A DNA stretch of 13,516 nt from Brevundimonas sp. (GTDB lineage Bacteria > Pseudomonadota > Alphaproteobacteria > Caulobacterales > Caulobacteraceae): positions 1 through 13,516 of the forward strand of contig JADGMZ010000308.1 in NCBI GenBank assembly GCA_015234495.1, written 5' to 3'. The notes under the pieces were generated by a model. It had not been told where the DNA came from. It saw only the letters and a program-made list of their open reading frames with translations, and searched no databases. A program made the position numbers and the translations under genes. Shown in pieces: positions 1-9,012 of the stretch (the first letter of the stretch is position 1; every line of letters begins with the position of its first letter).

Positions 1-409
1 TCTCCGGGGTCTTCTGCTCGCCGAAGCCGTAGACGTCGACGCCCTCTTCCCGGATGCGCGAGGCGAGGCGGGTGAAGTCGGCGTCGGACGAGACCAGGCA
101 GAAACCGTCGAACCGGCCCGAGTGGAGCAGGTCCATGGCGTCGATGACGAGGGCGATGTCGCCCGAGTTCTTGCCCTTGGTGTTGGCGAAATTCTGCTGC
201 GGCTGGATGGCGAAACGGGCCAGCACCCGGGTCCAGCCCTGGATCTGGGCGCTGGCGAAATCGCCGTAGATGCGCCGGGCCGAGGCCTCGCCGAGGGTGG
301 CGATCTCGGTGAACAGGGCCTCGGCGATGCGCGGCGAGGCGTTTTCGGCGTCGATCAGCACCGCCAGGCGGGGGGCGCGGTCGGCGCCCTTGAAAGTATC
401 GGTCGCCAT
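1..409 (-). CDS. NYN-domain (LabA/DUF88-like) putative nuclease, C-terminus cut off by window edge
   Basis: I read 136 codons from an ATG at 409 to the window edge without a stop. The protein opens with a short tail and then a NYN fold (PIN-like RNase superfamily). The visible motifs are VLIDAEN (Asp20, Asn23), NSGDIALVIDAMDLL (Asp84, Asp90) and CLVSSDADF (Asp109, Asp111). These acidic residues match the metal-binding site of NYN proteins, which are thought to cut RNA; the actual substrate is unknown. The domain is nearly complete, and many relatives carry a C-terminal LOTUS/OST-HTH domain that would lie outside the window. A GAGGA lies 11 nt before the ATG, a rather long spacing. It is divergent from the Crp-type regulator, with 117 nt between starts. 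The family call is firm; the biological role is not known. Confidence 0.88.
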   Translation of the reverse strand, partial: MATDTFKGADRAPRLAVLIDAENASPRIAEALFTEIATLGEASARRIYGDFASAQIQGWTRVLARFAIQPQQNFANTKGKNSGDIALVIDAMDLLHSGRFDGFCLVSSDADFTRLASRIREEGVDVYGFGEQKTPE

Positions 410-431
410 CTTCCTGGGTCTCCTCGGCAGG

Positions 432-450
432 CGCCGGGTGTGGCCCGGCG
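432..450. promoter_or_regulatory. Inverted repeat between the divergent NYN and Crp-type genes
   Basis: Two 7-bp arms (CGCCGGG and CCCGGCG) flank a 5-nt spacer, TGTGG. The site lies 23 nt upstream of the NYN start and 77 nt upstream of the Crp-type start. It could be an operator for one or both genes. It could also be chance in such GC-rich DNA. Confidence 0.25.
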
Positions 451-526
451 GCGGGGGCGGGTCAACCGGCGCGGCGGCGACGGGCCGACAGCGCAGCCAT
501 TCCGCAGCGGAGGCGTTAACCCCGAC

Positions 527-1222
527 ATGCCGTACGGCAACCACTTCCTCGACACCCTGTCGCCCGACGACGAGGCGGCGCTGCGGCCGCACCTGCGTCC
601 GGCCGAGGTGACGGCCGGCCAGGTCCTGATCGCGCAGGACTCCGAGGTGGTCGAGGTGCATTTCCCGGTCGGGGCGCAACTGGCCAATCTGGTGCGCTAT
701 CCGGACGGCTGGGCGATCGAGACGGCGATGGTCGGTCGCGAGGGGCTGTCGGGTCTGGCCCCGGCGATGGCCGATGTGCGCTGCGGCTGGGAGGTGACGG
801 CGCGCGTGGCCGGGACGCTGTTCGTGGCCCCGGCGCGGGCGATCCGCGAGCGGATGCGGGCCAGTCCGCCGCTGCTGAACCAGCTGTTGCGGTTGTCGTA
901 CATCTACCAGATGCAGGCGGCGCAGCACGCGGCCTGCAACGCCGTGCACGGGGCGCTGCCGCGGGTGTCGCGCTGGCTGCTGTCGGCGGCGGACCTGACG
1001 CCGGGCGAGCCGGTGAAGCTGACGCAGGAGGAACTGGCCGGGCTGCTCGGGGCGCAGAGAACAACCGTCAACGAGGCGGCCAACCTGCTGAAGGAGCGGG
1101 GCGCGATCCGCTACAGCCGAGGGGTGGTGCGCATCCTCGACCGGCCGATGCTCGAGCGGCTGGCCTGCGAATGCTACGCCATGGAGCGGCGGCGGATCGA
1201 GGAGGCGGGGGTCATGCCCTGA
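527..1222 (+). CDS. Crp/Fnr-family transcriptional regulator
   Basis: The protein is 231 aa, the usual size for Crp/Fnr regulators. An N-terminal cyclic-nucleotide-binding-like beta-roll spans about residues 10-105, followed by a long dimerisation helix (about 105-150). The winged helix-turn-helix lies at about 163-205: LTQEELAGLLGAQRTTVNEA is the HTH, and the RYSRGVVRILD stretch is the wing. There is no N-terminal cysteine cluster, so an Fnr-type Fe-S sensor is unlikely. I do not see the clear cAMP-binding signature of true Crp, so the effector is unknown. I chose the ATG at 527 because homology begins there; the frame stays open upstream to 122, but that part is low-complexity and overlaps the NYN gene. 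A CGGAGG lies 13 nt before the start. The gene converges on the sseB-like gene with only 4 nt between stop codons. Confidence 0.9.
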   Translation: MPYGNHFLDTLSPDDEAALRPHLRPAEVTAGQVLIAQDSEVVEVHFPVGAQLANLVRYPDGWAIETAMVGREGLSGLAPAMADVRCGWEVTARVAGTLFVAPARAIRERMRASPPLLNQLLRLSYIYQMQAAQHAACNAVHGALPRVSRWLLSAADLTPGEPVKLTQEELAGLLGAQRTTVNEAANLLKERGAIRYSRGVVRILDRPMLERLACECYAMERRRIEEAGVMP

Positions 1223-1229
1223 CCGGTCA
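1220..1229. other. Palindrome holding both convergent stop codons
   Basis: TGACCGGTCA is a perfect 10-bp palindrome. Its first three bases are the stop codon of the Crp-type gene, and its last three are the stop codon of the sseB-like gene on the other strand. There is no T-tract on either side, so it is not a canonical intrinsic terminator. Confidence 0.6.
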
Positions 1230-1931
1230 GGCCCGGGGGGCGACGATCTCCAGCCCGGCGCCGGGCGGCTGATCGGGCGCGCCGAGGACAACGTCGAGGC
1301 GGGTGTCGAGGGTCACGCCGGCCAGGACGCGGTTCATCAGCGCGGGGACGGCGGCCTCTTCGGGCGCGCCGCGCAGGTCGAGCAGGAAGCCCTCCTCGCC
1401 GTCGTTCCAGCGGGCCAGGGCCAGCCAGGCCGCCTTGATGGCCGGCTCGGGCGTCAGTTCGCGGGTCAGGGCCTCGACGAGGCCGTCGGGCGTGCTGGCC
1501 GGGCTGGCCACAAGGGTGGGGTAGCGGTCCCGCGGCGCCGGATTGGGGCGGCCGATCAGGACGGCCATGGCTTCGGGCGACCAGCGCACGCCATAGCCGT
1601 GGCCGGGATTGAGCACCGCCGGGTTCTCGCGGATGGCCTCCAGCAGGGGACGACCGGGGTAGGCCACCGGCTCGACCTCGGCGCCGACGGACTGCAGGGC
1701 CCGCTCGCGCGCGGTGAAGACGGCGGTGGCGGCGCGGCCGTCGAACTCGACGGTGCGCAGGCGCATCACGTCGGGGGCGGTCTCGCCGGCGGCGGGCACG
1801 ACCCACAGCCGGGCGTCGGGCACGGCGGCCTCGAAGGCGGCGCGGGCCTCGTCCCCGCCCGAGGCGGCGGCCATCAGCAGGCGTTCGAGATCGTTGAGGG
1901 GTTCGAAGGCGGGGCGGGCGGGGGCTGCCAT
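1227..1931 (-). CDS. SseB-family protein (enhanced serine sensitivity type)
   Basis: The protein is 234 aa. The N-terminal half (about residues 13-128) matches the SseB N-terminal domain pattern: LERLLMAAASG, an aspartate/arginine-rich middle, then NPGHGYGVRWSPEAMAVLIG. The C-terminal half (about 137-222) resembles the SseB C-terminal domain, with PAIKAAWLALARW and FLLDLRG. E. coli SseB is linked to serine sensitivity; its biochemical role is unclear, so no function is assigned beyond the family. No signal peptide or membrane segment is present. The ATG at 1931 is 2 nt after the lepA stop, and its GAGGA Shine-Dalgarno (1938-1942) is formed by the last two sense codons of lepA. The frame is open further upstream inside lepA, but that part is not homologous. 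Translational coupling to lepA is therefore likely. Confidence 0.78.
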   Translation of the reverse strand: MAAPARPAFEPLNDLERLLMAAASGGDEARAAFEAAVPDARLWVVPAAGETAPDVMRLRTVEFDGRAATAVFTARERALQSVGAEVEPVAYPGRPLLEAIRENPAVLNPGHGYGVRWSPEAMAVLIGRPNPAPRDRYPTLVASPASTPDGLVEALTRELTPEPAIKAAWLALARWNDGEEGFLLDLRGAPEEAAVPALMNRVLAGVTLDTRLDVVLGAPDQPPGAGLEIVAPRA

Positions 1932-1933
1932 GA

Positions 1934-3742
<1,809 letters not shown>

Positions 3743-3802
3743 GGGCGCGCCGGTAGCACGGCCCGGCCCGATCGCCAACGCGAACGGCGGCGGGCCCGGC
3801 CT

Positions 3803-3831
3803 CCGTCACCGCCAAAGTGGCGGATTACAAT
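3803..3831 (+). promoter_or_regulatory. Candidate promoter of the RND efflux operon
   Basis: TACAAT (3826-3831) matches five of six bases of a -10 box. It lies 17 bp after CCGTCA (3803-3808), which is a poor -35 box. The next gene starts at 3959, which would give a leader of roughly 120 nt. This is a sequence guess only. Confidence 0.25.
3809..3823. promoter_or_regulatory. Perfect inverted repeat, possible efflux operator
   Basis: The arms CCGCCA and TGGCGG flank AAG, giving a 15-bp inverted repeat. It sits in the intergenic space between divergent lepA and the efflux operon, and exactly in the spacer of the candidate promoter. A repressor bound here would block RNA polymerase. No TetR- or MarR-type gene is present in the window to supply the protein, so the regulator, if any, is encoded elsewhere. 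Confidence 0.4.
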
Positions 3832-3958
3832 GGCGTAAGGGGCGGATTCGCGTTTGAGCGCAGCCACCGGACAGGCTATTCAACGGCCGATGACAAGGCG
3901 GCTGCACCGGCGGCGCCTGGAGGCGCGGCTCCCCTTCCGCGTCGCATGGGGATCAGAC

Positions 3959-5131
3959 GTGGCGAACAGACTGCAGAACACCTGGGCCGGCGCGGCCGTC
4001 CTGGCCCTGACCCTGACCCTGACCCTCGCGGCTTGCGGCGGCGAAGAGAAGGCCAAAGAGGCCGAAACCAGGGCCGGAGCGAGCGGCAGCAGCCTGACCG
4101 TGACGGTGCAGGCGGCGGCCCTGCGCAACCTGCCGCGCACCATCACGGCGTCGGGCACCATCTCGGCGTGGGAAGAGGTGCCGGTCGGAGCCGAGACCGG
4201 CGGCCTGACGGCCACCGCCGTCTATGTCGACGAAGGCCGCTATGTCCGTCAGGGCGCCCCGCTGGTGCAGCTGAACGACGCCCTGCTCAAGGCCCAGCTG
4301 CGACAGCAGCAGGCGGCGGTGCAGACCGCCGAGGCCAACGCCGACCGCGACCAGGCGGCGCTGGGCCGGGCGCAGGAACTGAAGGAGCGCGGCTTCCTGA
4401 GCCAGGCCTCGCTGGACACGGCCCTGGCCAACAAGCGGTCGTCGGACGCCAATCTGGCGGCGGCGCGGGCTTCGCTGTCGGAGACCCAGACGCGGCTGGC
4501 GCAGGCCACCATCCGGGCGCCTGTTTCAGGCCTGGTGATCAGCCGCAACGTCACCCGCGGCCAGATCGTCTCGCCCGGAACCGAGCTGTTCCGCATCGTC
4601 CGCGACGGCCGGCTGGAGCTGGACGCCCAGGTGCCGGAGACCGAACTGGCCCTGGTCCGCGCCGGGCAGAGCGCGGTGATCTCGTCCGACCAGGTCGGGG
4701 AGACGACCGGAACCGTCCGCATCGTGACGCCGGAGGTGGACCCGCAGACCCGTCTCGGCGTGGCGCGCATCTCGCTGGTCGGCGGCGGCTTCCGGCCGGG
4801 CATGTTCGCCCGCGCCCGCATCGACGCGGGGGCCAACCCTTCGGTGACCGTGCCCACTGCGGCCGTGCTGTACCGTGAGAACAAGCCGGGCGTTTACATC
4901 CTGGACGCCCAGAGCCGGGCGCGCTTCCGGCCGGTGGTGATCCAGACCCGGGCCGAGCAGTGGACCGCGGTCGACGGAGTCCAACCGGGCGCGCGGGTGA
5001 TCGTCCAGGGCGCCGGCTTCCTCGGCGAGGGCGACCGGGTGCGGGTGGCGACGCCGTCGGCGCGGCCGGCAGCGGCAGCTCCGGCCCCGGCTGCGGCCCC
5101 GGCGGCGAAGTCCGCGGCCAAGGCGGGCTAG
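3959..5131 (+). CDS. RND efflux periplasmic adaptor (membrane fusion) lipoprotein
   Basis: The protein is 390 aa from the GTG at 3959. A lipoprotein signal peptide ends in the lipobox LAAC (Cys26), so the protein should be lipid-anchored in the inner membrane. It has a split lipoyl (biotinyl-like) domain (about 65-105 and 185-212) around an alpha-helical hairpin (about 110-183) meant to meet an outer-membrane channel. Beta-barrel and membrane-proximal domains follow (about 215-365), with TIRAPVSGLV and GFRPGMFARARID being family-typical. The last 25 residues are an Ala/Pro-rich tail. The start is a choice: GTG 3959 has GGGGA 6 nt upstream and gives a normal signal length, while ATG 3890 would add 23 basic residues in front. 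The RND pump gene begins 9 nt after the stop. Substrates cannot be read from sequence. Confidence 0.92.
   Translation: MANRLQNTWAGAAVLALTLTLTLAACGGEEKAKEAETRAGASGSSLTVTVQAAALRNLPRTITASGTISAWEEVPVGAETGGLTATAVYVDEGRYVRQGAPLVQLNDALLKAQLRQQQAAVQTAEANADRDQAALGRAQELKERGFLSQASLDTALANKRSSDANLAAARASLSETQTRLAQATIRAPVSGLVISRNVTRGQIVSPGTELFRIVRDGRLELDAQVPETELALVRAGQSAVISSDQVGETTGTVRIVTPEVDPQTRLGVARISLVGGGFRPGMFARARIDAGANPSVTVPTAAVLYRENKPGVYILDAQSRARFRPVVIQTRAEQWTAVDGVQPGARVIVQGAGFLGEGDRVRVATPSARPAAAAPAPAAAPAAKSAAKAG
4005..4028 (+). repeat. Hexanucleotide tandem repeat in the adaptor signal peptide
   Basis: CCCTGA is repeated three times perfectly (4005-4022), followed by the degenerate CCCTCG. It encodes the Leu-Thr alternation LTLTLTL in the hydrophobic core of the lipoprotein signal peptide. 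Each unit is 6 bp, so copy-number changes would stay in frame and only lengthen or shorten the signal by two residues. Confidence 0.8.
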
Positions 5132-5140
5132 AGCCGGGTC

Positions 5141-8100
5141 ATGAACAACATCTCCGCCTGGTCCATCCGGAACCCGATCCCGGTCATCCTGCTGTTCATC
5201 GTCCTGACGGTGGCGGGGATCGTCGGGTTCAACTCAATGCGGATCAACAACAATCCGGACGTCGAGTTTCCGCTGATCTACGTCGGCGCCGGCCGTCCGG
5301 GCGCGGCCCCGAGCGAGCTGGAGACCCAGGTCACGCGGCTGATCGAGGACGCGGTGGCGGGCCTGGGCGGCGTGCGCCACATGGATTCGACGGTCAGCGA
5401 CGGCTACTCGACGACGATCATCGAGTTCGAGCTGGGCACCGACGTCGAGCGCGCCACCAACGACGTGCGCAACGCCATGGCCGGTCTGCGCGGCGACCTG
5501 CCCCAGGACATGCAGGAGCCGACAGTCCAGCGCATCGACATCACCGGCGACAGCCTGATCACCTATGTGGTGCGTTCGCCGGCCATGTCCCCGGAACAGC
5601 TGAGCTGGTTCGTCGACAACGACGTCAGCCGCGCCCTGCTGGCCATCCCGGGGGTCGGGGAGGTCAACCGCCAGGGCGGCGTCGACCGCGAAATCCGGGT
5701 CGAGATCGACCCCGACCGGCTGGCGGCGCTGGGCGTCACGGCGGCGCAGGTCAGCCAGGCCCTGGTGTCGGCCAACAGCGACCTGCCCGGCGGACGGGTG
5801 ACGGTGGCGGGCTCCGAGCGCGCCATCCGCATCCCCGGCGCGGCCGGCTCGCTGGAAGAACTGCGCGAGACGCGGATCCCGCTGTCCGGCGGCGGCAGCG
5901 TCCGGCTGGGCGACCTTGGCCGGGTCGAGGACGCCTGGACCGAACCGCGGGCCATGGCGCGCCACAACGGCCAGCAGGTCGTCACCTTCAACATGCTGCG
6001 CTCGCGCGAGGCCAGCGAGGTCAAGGTGGCCGAGCGGGTGCGCGAGGTGGTCGCCGAGATGGACGAGGCCCATCCGGAGCTGGAGATCCAGCAGATCACC
6101 GCCAACGTCGAATATATCGAGGAGAGCTACCTGGCCTCGATCGAGGCCCTGCTGATCGGCGCCGCCCTGGCGGTGCTGGTGGTGTTCCTCTTCCTGAGGG
6201 ACATCCGGGCGACGATCATCGCCGCCGTGGCCCTGCCGCTGTCGCTGATCCCGACATTCGCCGTGCTGTCGGCCACGGGCCAGTCGCTGAACGGGGTGAC
6301 CCTGCTGGCCCTGTCGCTGACTATCGGCATCCTGGTCGACGACGCCATCGTCGAGATCGAGAACATCGTGAGACACATGCGGGGCGGCAAGTCGCCCTAT
6401 GACGCGGCGATCGAGGCGGCCGACGAGATCGGCCTGGCCGTGGTGGCCACGACCTCGACCATCATCGCGGTGTTCGCCCCGGTCGGCTTCATGCCGGGCA
6501 TCATCGGCCAGTTCTTCATCGCCTTCGCCCTGGCGGCGTGCGTGGCGGTGTTCTTCTCGCTGGTCGTGGCGCGGATGCTGACGCCGCTGATGGGCGCCTA
6601 TCTCCTGAAGCATTCGGACAAGCACCACGACGCCGACCCGTTCTGGATGAACCCCTATCTGCGGGCGCTGAAGGTGTCGCTGCGGCACCGCTGGAAGGTG
6701 CTGGCGGCGGGCATCGCCATCTTCGTCGGCTCGGTCTTCCTCGGCATGCAGGTGCCGGCCGAGCCCTTCCCCGCCGGCGACCAGGGCCGGGCCTCGTTCA
6801 GCGTCGAGCTTCCGCCCGGAGCCACCCTGCAGGAAACCGACGCCATCGTGGCGCAGATGACCGCAGTGCTGGCCGAGCGGCCGGAGGTCGAGTCGGTCTA
6901 TGGCTCGGTCAATGTCGCCGAAGCGACGGTCGTGGCCGATCTGGTCGACAAGGGCGACCGGACGCTGGGCCAGCAGGCCTTCGTCCGCGCCATGGTGGAC
7001 CAGTTCCGCAACATCCCCGGCACCCGGATCGGGGCCGGCGGCGGCGGCGGCGGCGGACCGGGCGACGGCACCAAATTCAGCCTGTCGCTGCTCAGCGACA
7101 ACGGCCCGGCGCTGGAGGCCGCGACCCGGGCGGTCGAGGCCGAGATGCGCGGCGTGCCGGGCCTGGCCAATGTGGTCAATACCGCCTCGATCGCGCGGCC
7201 GGAGATCCTGGTGACGCCCAAGGCGGACCAGGCCGCGCTGATGGGCGTGTCGACGGGCGCGATCTCGCAGACGGTGCGGGTGGCGACGCTGGGCGACGTC
7301 GAGCAGAACCTGCCCAAATACAACCTCGGCGACCGCCAGATCCCGATCCGGCTGATGTTGAGCGAGGAGGCCCGACAGGACCTGTCTGTGGTCGAGAACC
7401 TGCGGGTGCCGACGGCCAGCGGCGCCGCCGTGCCGCTGGGCGCGGTGGCCGACATCAGCTTCGGCGCCGGCCCCTCGGAGATCACCCGCCGCGACCGCTC
7501 GCGGGTGGCGACGATCACCGCCGAACTGGAAGGCATCACCGTCGGTCAGGCGGCGGAACGGGTGCGCGCGCTGGAGCCGGTCAAGAACCTGCCGGACGGG
7601 GTGCGTGAGGTGCCGTCGGGCGACACCGAATTCCTGGCCGAGATGGTCTCGGGCTTCGCCATCGCCTTCGGCTCGGGCATCCTGCTGATGTACGCCGTGC
7701 TGGTGCTGCTGTTCAAAAGCTTCGCCTATCCGATCACCATCATGGCCGCCCTGCCCCTGGCCATCGGCGGCGCCTTCGTCGGCCTGCTGCTGATGGGGTC
7801 CAGCTTCTCGATCTCGTCGCTGATCGGGCTGCTGATGCTGATGGGGATCGCGGCCAAGAACTCGATCCTGCTGGTCGACTATGTGATCATGGCGCGCAAG
7901 GACGGGATGACCCGCCGTGAAGCGCTGCTGGACGCCGCCCACAAGCGGGCCCGGCCGATCCTGATGACGACAGTGGCCATGGGCGCGGGCATGCTGCCGA
8001 TCGCAGTCGGGCTCGGGGCCGATGTCGAGTTTCGCCAGCCGATGGCCATTGCGGTGATCGGGGGCCTGATCACCTCGACCTTCCTGTCGCTGCTGTTCAT

Positions 8101-8218
8101 CCCGTCGATCTTCACCATCGTGGACGACCTCGCCGGCTTCTTCTCGCGGCGGCTGGGCAAGATGTTCGAGGGTCAGCGGCACACGCCGGTCAAGGCGAGG
8201 CCGGCGGAGGCCGAGTAG
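5141..8218 (+). CDS. RND-family (HAE1-type) inner-membrane multidrug efflux pump
   Basis: The protein is 1025 aa, the normal size for an AcrB/MexB/MdtB-like transporter. TM1 is near residues 10-29. TM2-TM6 lie at about 337-488, TM7 begins near 518, and TM8-TM12 span about 838-1003, with two large periplasmic porter/docking regions between. The proton-relay residues are present: Asp400-Asp401 in [12 protein letters not shown] (AcrB D407/D408) and Lys906 in [12 protein letters not shown] (AcrB K940). The signature [11 protein letters not shown] follows TM4. It should work as a proton-driven trimer with the upstream adaptor lipoprotein, 9 nt away, and a TolC-like channel encoded elsewhere. One oddity is a run of seven glycines (633-639) in the second periplasmic half. 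The substrate range is unknown. The reading frame is intact. Confidence 0.96.
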   Translation: MNNISAWSIRNPIPVILLFIVLTVAGIVGFNSMRINNNPDVEFPLIYVGAGRPGAAPSELETQVTRLIEDAVAGLGGVRHMDSTVSDGYSTTIIEFELGTDVERATNDVRNAMAGLRGDLPQDMQEPTVQRIDITGDSLITYVVRSPAMSPEQLSWFVDNDVSRALLAIPGVGEVNRQGGVDREIRVEIDPDRLAALGVTAAQVSQALVSANSDLPGGRVTVAGSERAIRIPGAAGSLEELRETRIPLSGGGSVRLGDLGRVEDAWTEPRAMARHNGQQVVTFNMLRSREASEVKVAERVREVVAEMDEAHPELEIQQITANVEYIEESYLASIEALLIGAALAVLVVFLFLRDIRATIIAAVALPLSLIPTFAVLSATGQSLNGVTLLALSLTIGILVDDAIVEIENIVRHMRGGKSPYDAAIEAADEIGLAVVATTSTIIAVFAPVGFMPGIIGQFFIAFALAACVAVFFSLVVARMLTPLMGAYLLKHSDKHHDADPFWMNPYLRALKVSLRHRWKVLAAGIAIFVGSVFLGMQVPAEPFPAGDQGRASFSVELPPGATLQETDAIVAQMTAVLAERPEVESVYGSVNVAEATVVADLVDKGDRTLGQQAFVRAMVDQFRNIPGTRIGAGGGGGGGPGDGTKFSLSLLSDNGPALEAATRAVEAEMRGVPGLANVVNTASIARPEILVTPKADQAALMGVSTGAISQTVRVATLGDVEQNLPKYNLGDRQIPIRLMLSEEARQDLSVVENLRVPTASGAAVPLGAVADISFGAGPSEITRRDRSRVATITAELEGITVGQAAERVRALEPVKNLPDGVREVPSGDTEFLAEMVSGFAIAFGSGILLMYAVLVLLFKSFAYPITIMAALPLAIGGAFVGLLLMGSSFSISSLIGLLMLMGIAAKNSILLVDYVIMARKDGMTRREALLDAAHKRARPILMTTVAMGAGMLPIAVGLGADVEFRQPMAIAVIGGLITSTFLSLLFIPSIFTIVDDLAGFFSRRLGKMFEGQRHTPVKARPAEAE

Positions 8219-8369
8219 ACGGGCGCCAGGGACGCCCCTGCGTGGACGGCGGCATGACAAATTCGCCACGCCCGCCCGAAAGAGTGGGCCGGCGGCGCCT
8301 ATGGCGCTGGTCTGTCCGATCATTACAGTTGTATGGTGACGCTTCTTTTCAACTCGATTGGGGATTTCC
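8219..8369. other. Spacer between RND pump and small exported protein
   Basis: This 151-nt stretch contains no gene I can support. No convincing terminator follows the pump gene: a short GGGCG/CGCCC pairing at the start lacks a T-tract. The last 40 nt are noticeably more A/T-rich, and probably hold the promoter and leader of the 74-aa gene, but no clear -35/-10 pair stands out. Confidence 0.4.
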
Positions 8370-8594
8370 GTGAAAAAGACCATTGCCGCCGTGACGGCGG
8401 GACTGCTGCTCGTGGCCGGCCAGGCGGCCGCCGCCAACGGCTCGGCGACCGCCCGCGTCGGCGATCGCATCGGCGCCGCCACGGATGAAGCCAGCGAGTT
8501 CGCCGGCGTTCCGCTGCCGATCCTGCTGATCGGCGCCGCCGTCATCGTGGCCGGCGTTGTCGCCGCCACGGACGACGACAGCGAAAGCGACTGA
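8370..8594 (+). CDS. Small exported or membrane protein, one C-terminal hydrophobic helix and acidic tail
   Basis: The GTG at 8370 gives 74 aa. It is preceded by GGGGA at the right distance (5 nt), and the next codons AAA AAG make a proper signal-peptide n-region. I prefer it over a TTG 12 nt upstream. Residues 1-22 look like a Sec signal peptide, with likely cleavage after the alanines near 20-22. A short polar segment follows (23-45), then a hydrophobic stretch at about 48-66 and the acidic end TDDDSESD. I recognise no named family. Short alphaproteobacterial proteins of this layout (signal, one hydrophobic helix, Asp-rich tail) are common and uncharacterised. A strong terminator directly follows, so it is probably a single-gene transcript. 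Function unknown. Confidence 0.75.
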   Translation: MKKTIAAVTAGLLLVAGQAAAANGSATARVGDRIGAATDEASEFAGVPLPILLIGAAVIVAGVVAATDDDSESD

Positions 8595-8595
8595 T

Positions 8596-8609
8596 ATCCC
8601 GAGAGGGAT
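8596..8609 (+). other. Short GAGA-tetraloop hairpin before the terminator
   Basis: ATCCC and GGGAT pair perfectly around a GAGA tetraloop. It starts 2 nt after the stop codon of the 74-aa gene and 5 nt before the terminator stem. GNRA-type loops are stable in RNA, so it may protect the short mRNA's 3' end. This is structure by eye only. Confidence 0.4.
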
Positions 8610-8614
8610 GCCTC

Positions 8615-8646
8615 AAGCCCTCGCCGTATCACGGCGAGGGCTTTTT
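8615..8646 (+). terminator. Rho-independent terminator of the 74-aa gene
   Basis: A perfect 12-bp stem (8615-8626 with 8632-8643) closes a 5-nt loop, TATCA. The 3' arm runs into TTTTT (8642-8646) on the plus strand. It lies 20 nt after the stop codon. Confidence 0.93.
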
Positions 8647-8730
8647 GCTGTTTGGCGGCGGTTGGCCGCAGCGTCTTGCGGCGCGCGATCGATCTGCTAG
8701 TCGGACATCCGTATTTCGGGGATCGTCTGC

Positions 8731-8862
8731 GTGCGCTGGCTTCGTAAAATCATCAAGCGTTTGAAGTGCCGCCGCCACCGCTGGCGGCCGGACCGGCGCA
8801 AGCCGGGGCGCGAGTTCTGCGACCTGTGCGGCGCGCGCCGGACCGTGGCGGTGGTCGACTGA
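8731..8862 (+). CDS. 43-aa arginine-rich zinc-ribbon-like small protein
   Basis: A GTG start preceded by GGGGAT about 8 nt upstream opens a 43-codon frame ending in TGA at 8860-8862. The peptide carries Cys13-x2-His16-x-Trp18 and Cys30-x2-Cys33-Gly. This is a plausible four-ligand zinc site, and resembles the C-x2-H-x-W ... C-x-x-C-G layout of small phage-like proteins such as DUF1660. The first 24 residues are rich in Arg and Lys, which would allow nucleic-acid or membrane binding. Codon third positions are G/C-rich like the neighbouring genes. It lies between two terminators pointing in opposite senses, so it would need its own promoter. The coding call rests on the paired Cys/His motif and the codon bias; no function is assigned. 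Confidence 0.6.
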   Translation: MRWLRKIIKRLKCRRHRWRPDRRKPGREFCDLCGARRTVAVVD

Positions 8863-8950
8863 CGACCGGTCGAGCCGCCGCCCGGCCCAGGGGCCGGGCC
8901 GACGCTCCACGCCCTTTCTTCCTGGAGCCCGGCCCCGCCAGCTCCCGCCC

Positions 8951-8985
8951 AAGAAAAAGCCGGCCGGGGTTTCCCCCGGCCGGCT
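8951..8985 (-). terminator. Rho-independent terminator of the TonB-dependent receptor gene
   Basis: A 12-bp stem (8958-8969 with 8974-8985) encloses a 4-nt loop. Read on the minus strand, the stem is followed by TTTTTCTT (the AAGAAAAA at 8951-8958 on the plus strand). It lies 27 nt downstream of the receptor stop codon. Confidence 0.9.
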
Positions 8986-9012
8986 CGTCCGTTCCGCCGT
9001 GCGGCGGTGCGA

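Noticed and set aside
122..526. N-terminal extension of the Crp-type frame
   Set aside because: The added part is Gly/Arg-rich and non-homologous, and overlaps the NYN gene. The Crp/Fnr domain begins at the ATG at 527.
8221..8240. Hairpin just after the RND pump as a terminator
   Set aside because: The pairing is only about 5 bp and there is no T run.
5234..8632. Very long open frame (over 1100 codons) on the minus strand opposite the RND pump
   Set aside because: The product is His/Asp/Arg/Gln-rich low-complexity sequence without any domain. It mirrors the codon bias of the real pump gene on the plus strand.
8880..8899. GC-rich inverted repeat after the 43-aa gene as a terminator
   Set aside because: The arms are 9 bp but the centre is only 2 nt, and no T-tract follows on the plus strand. 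It is probably GC-composition noise.
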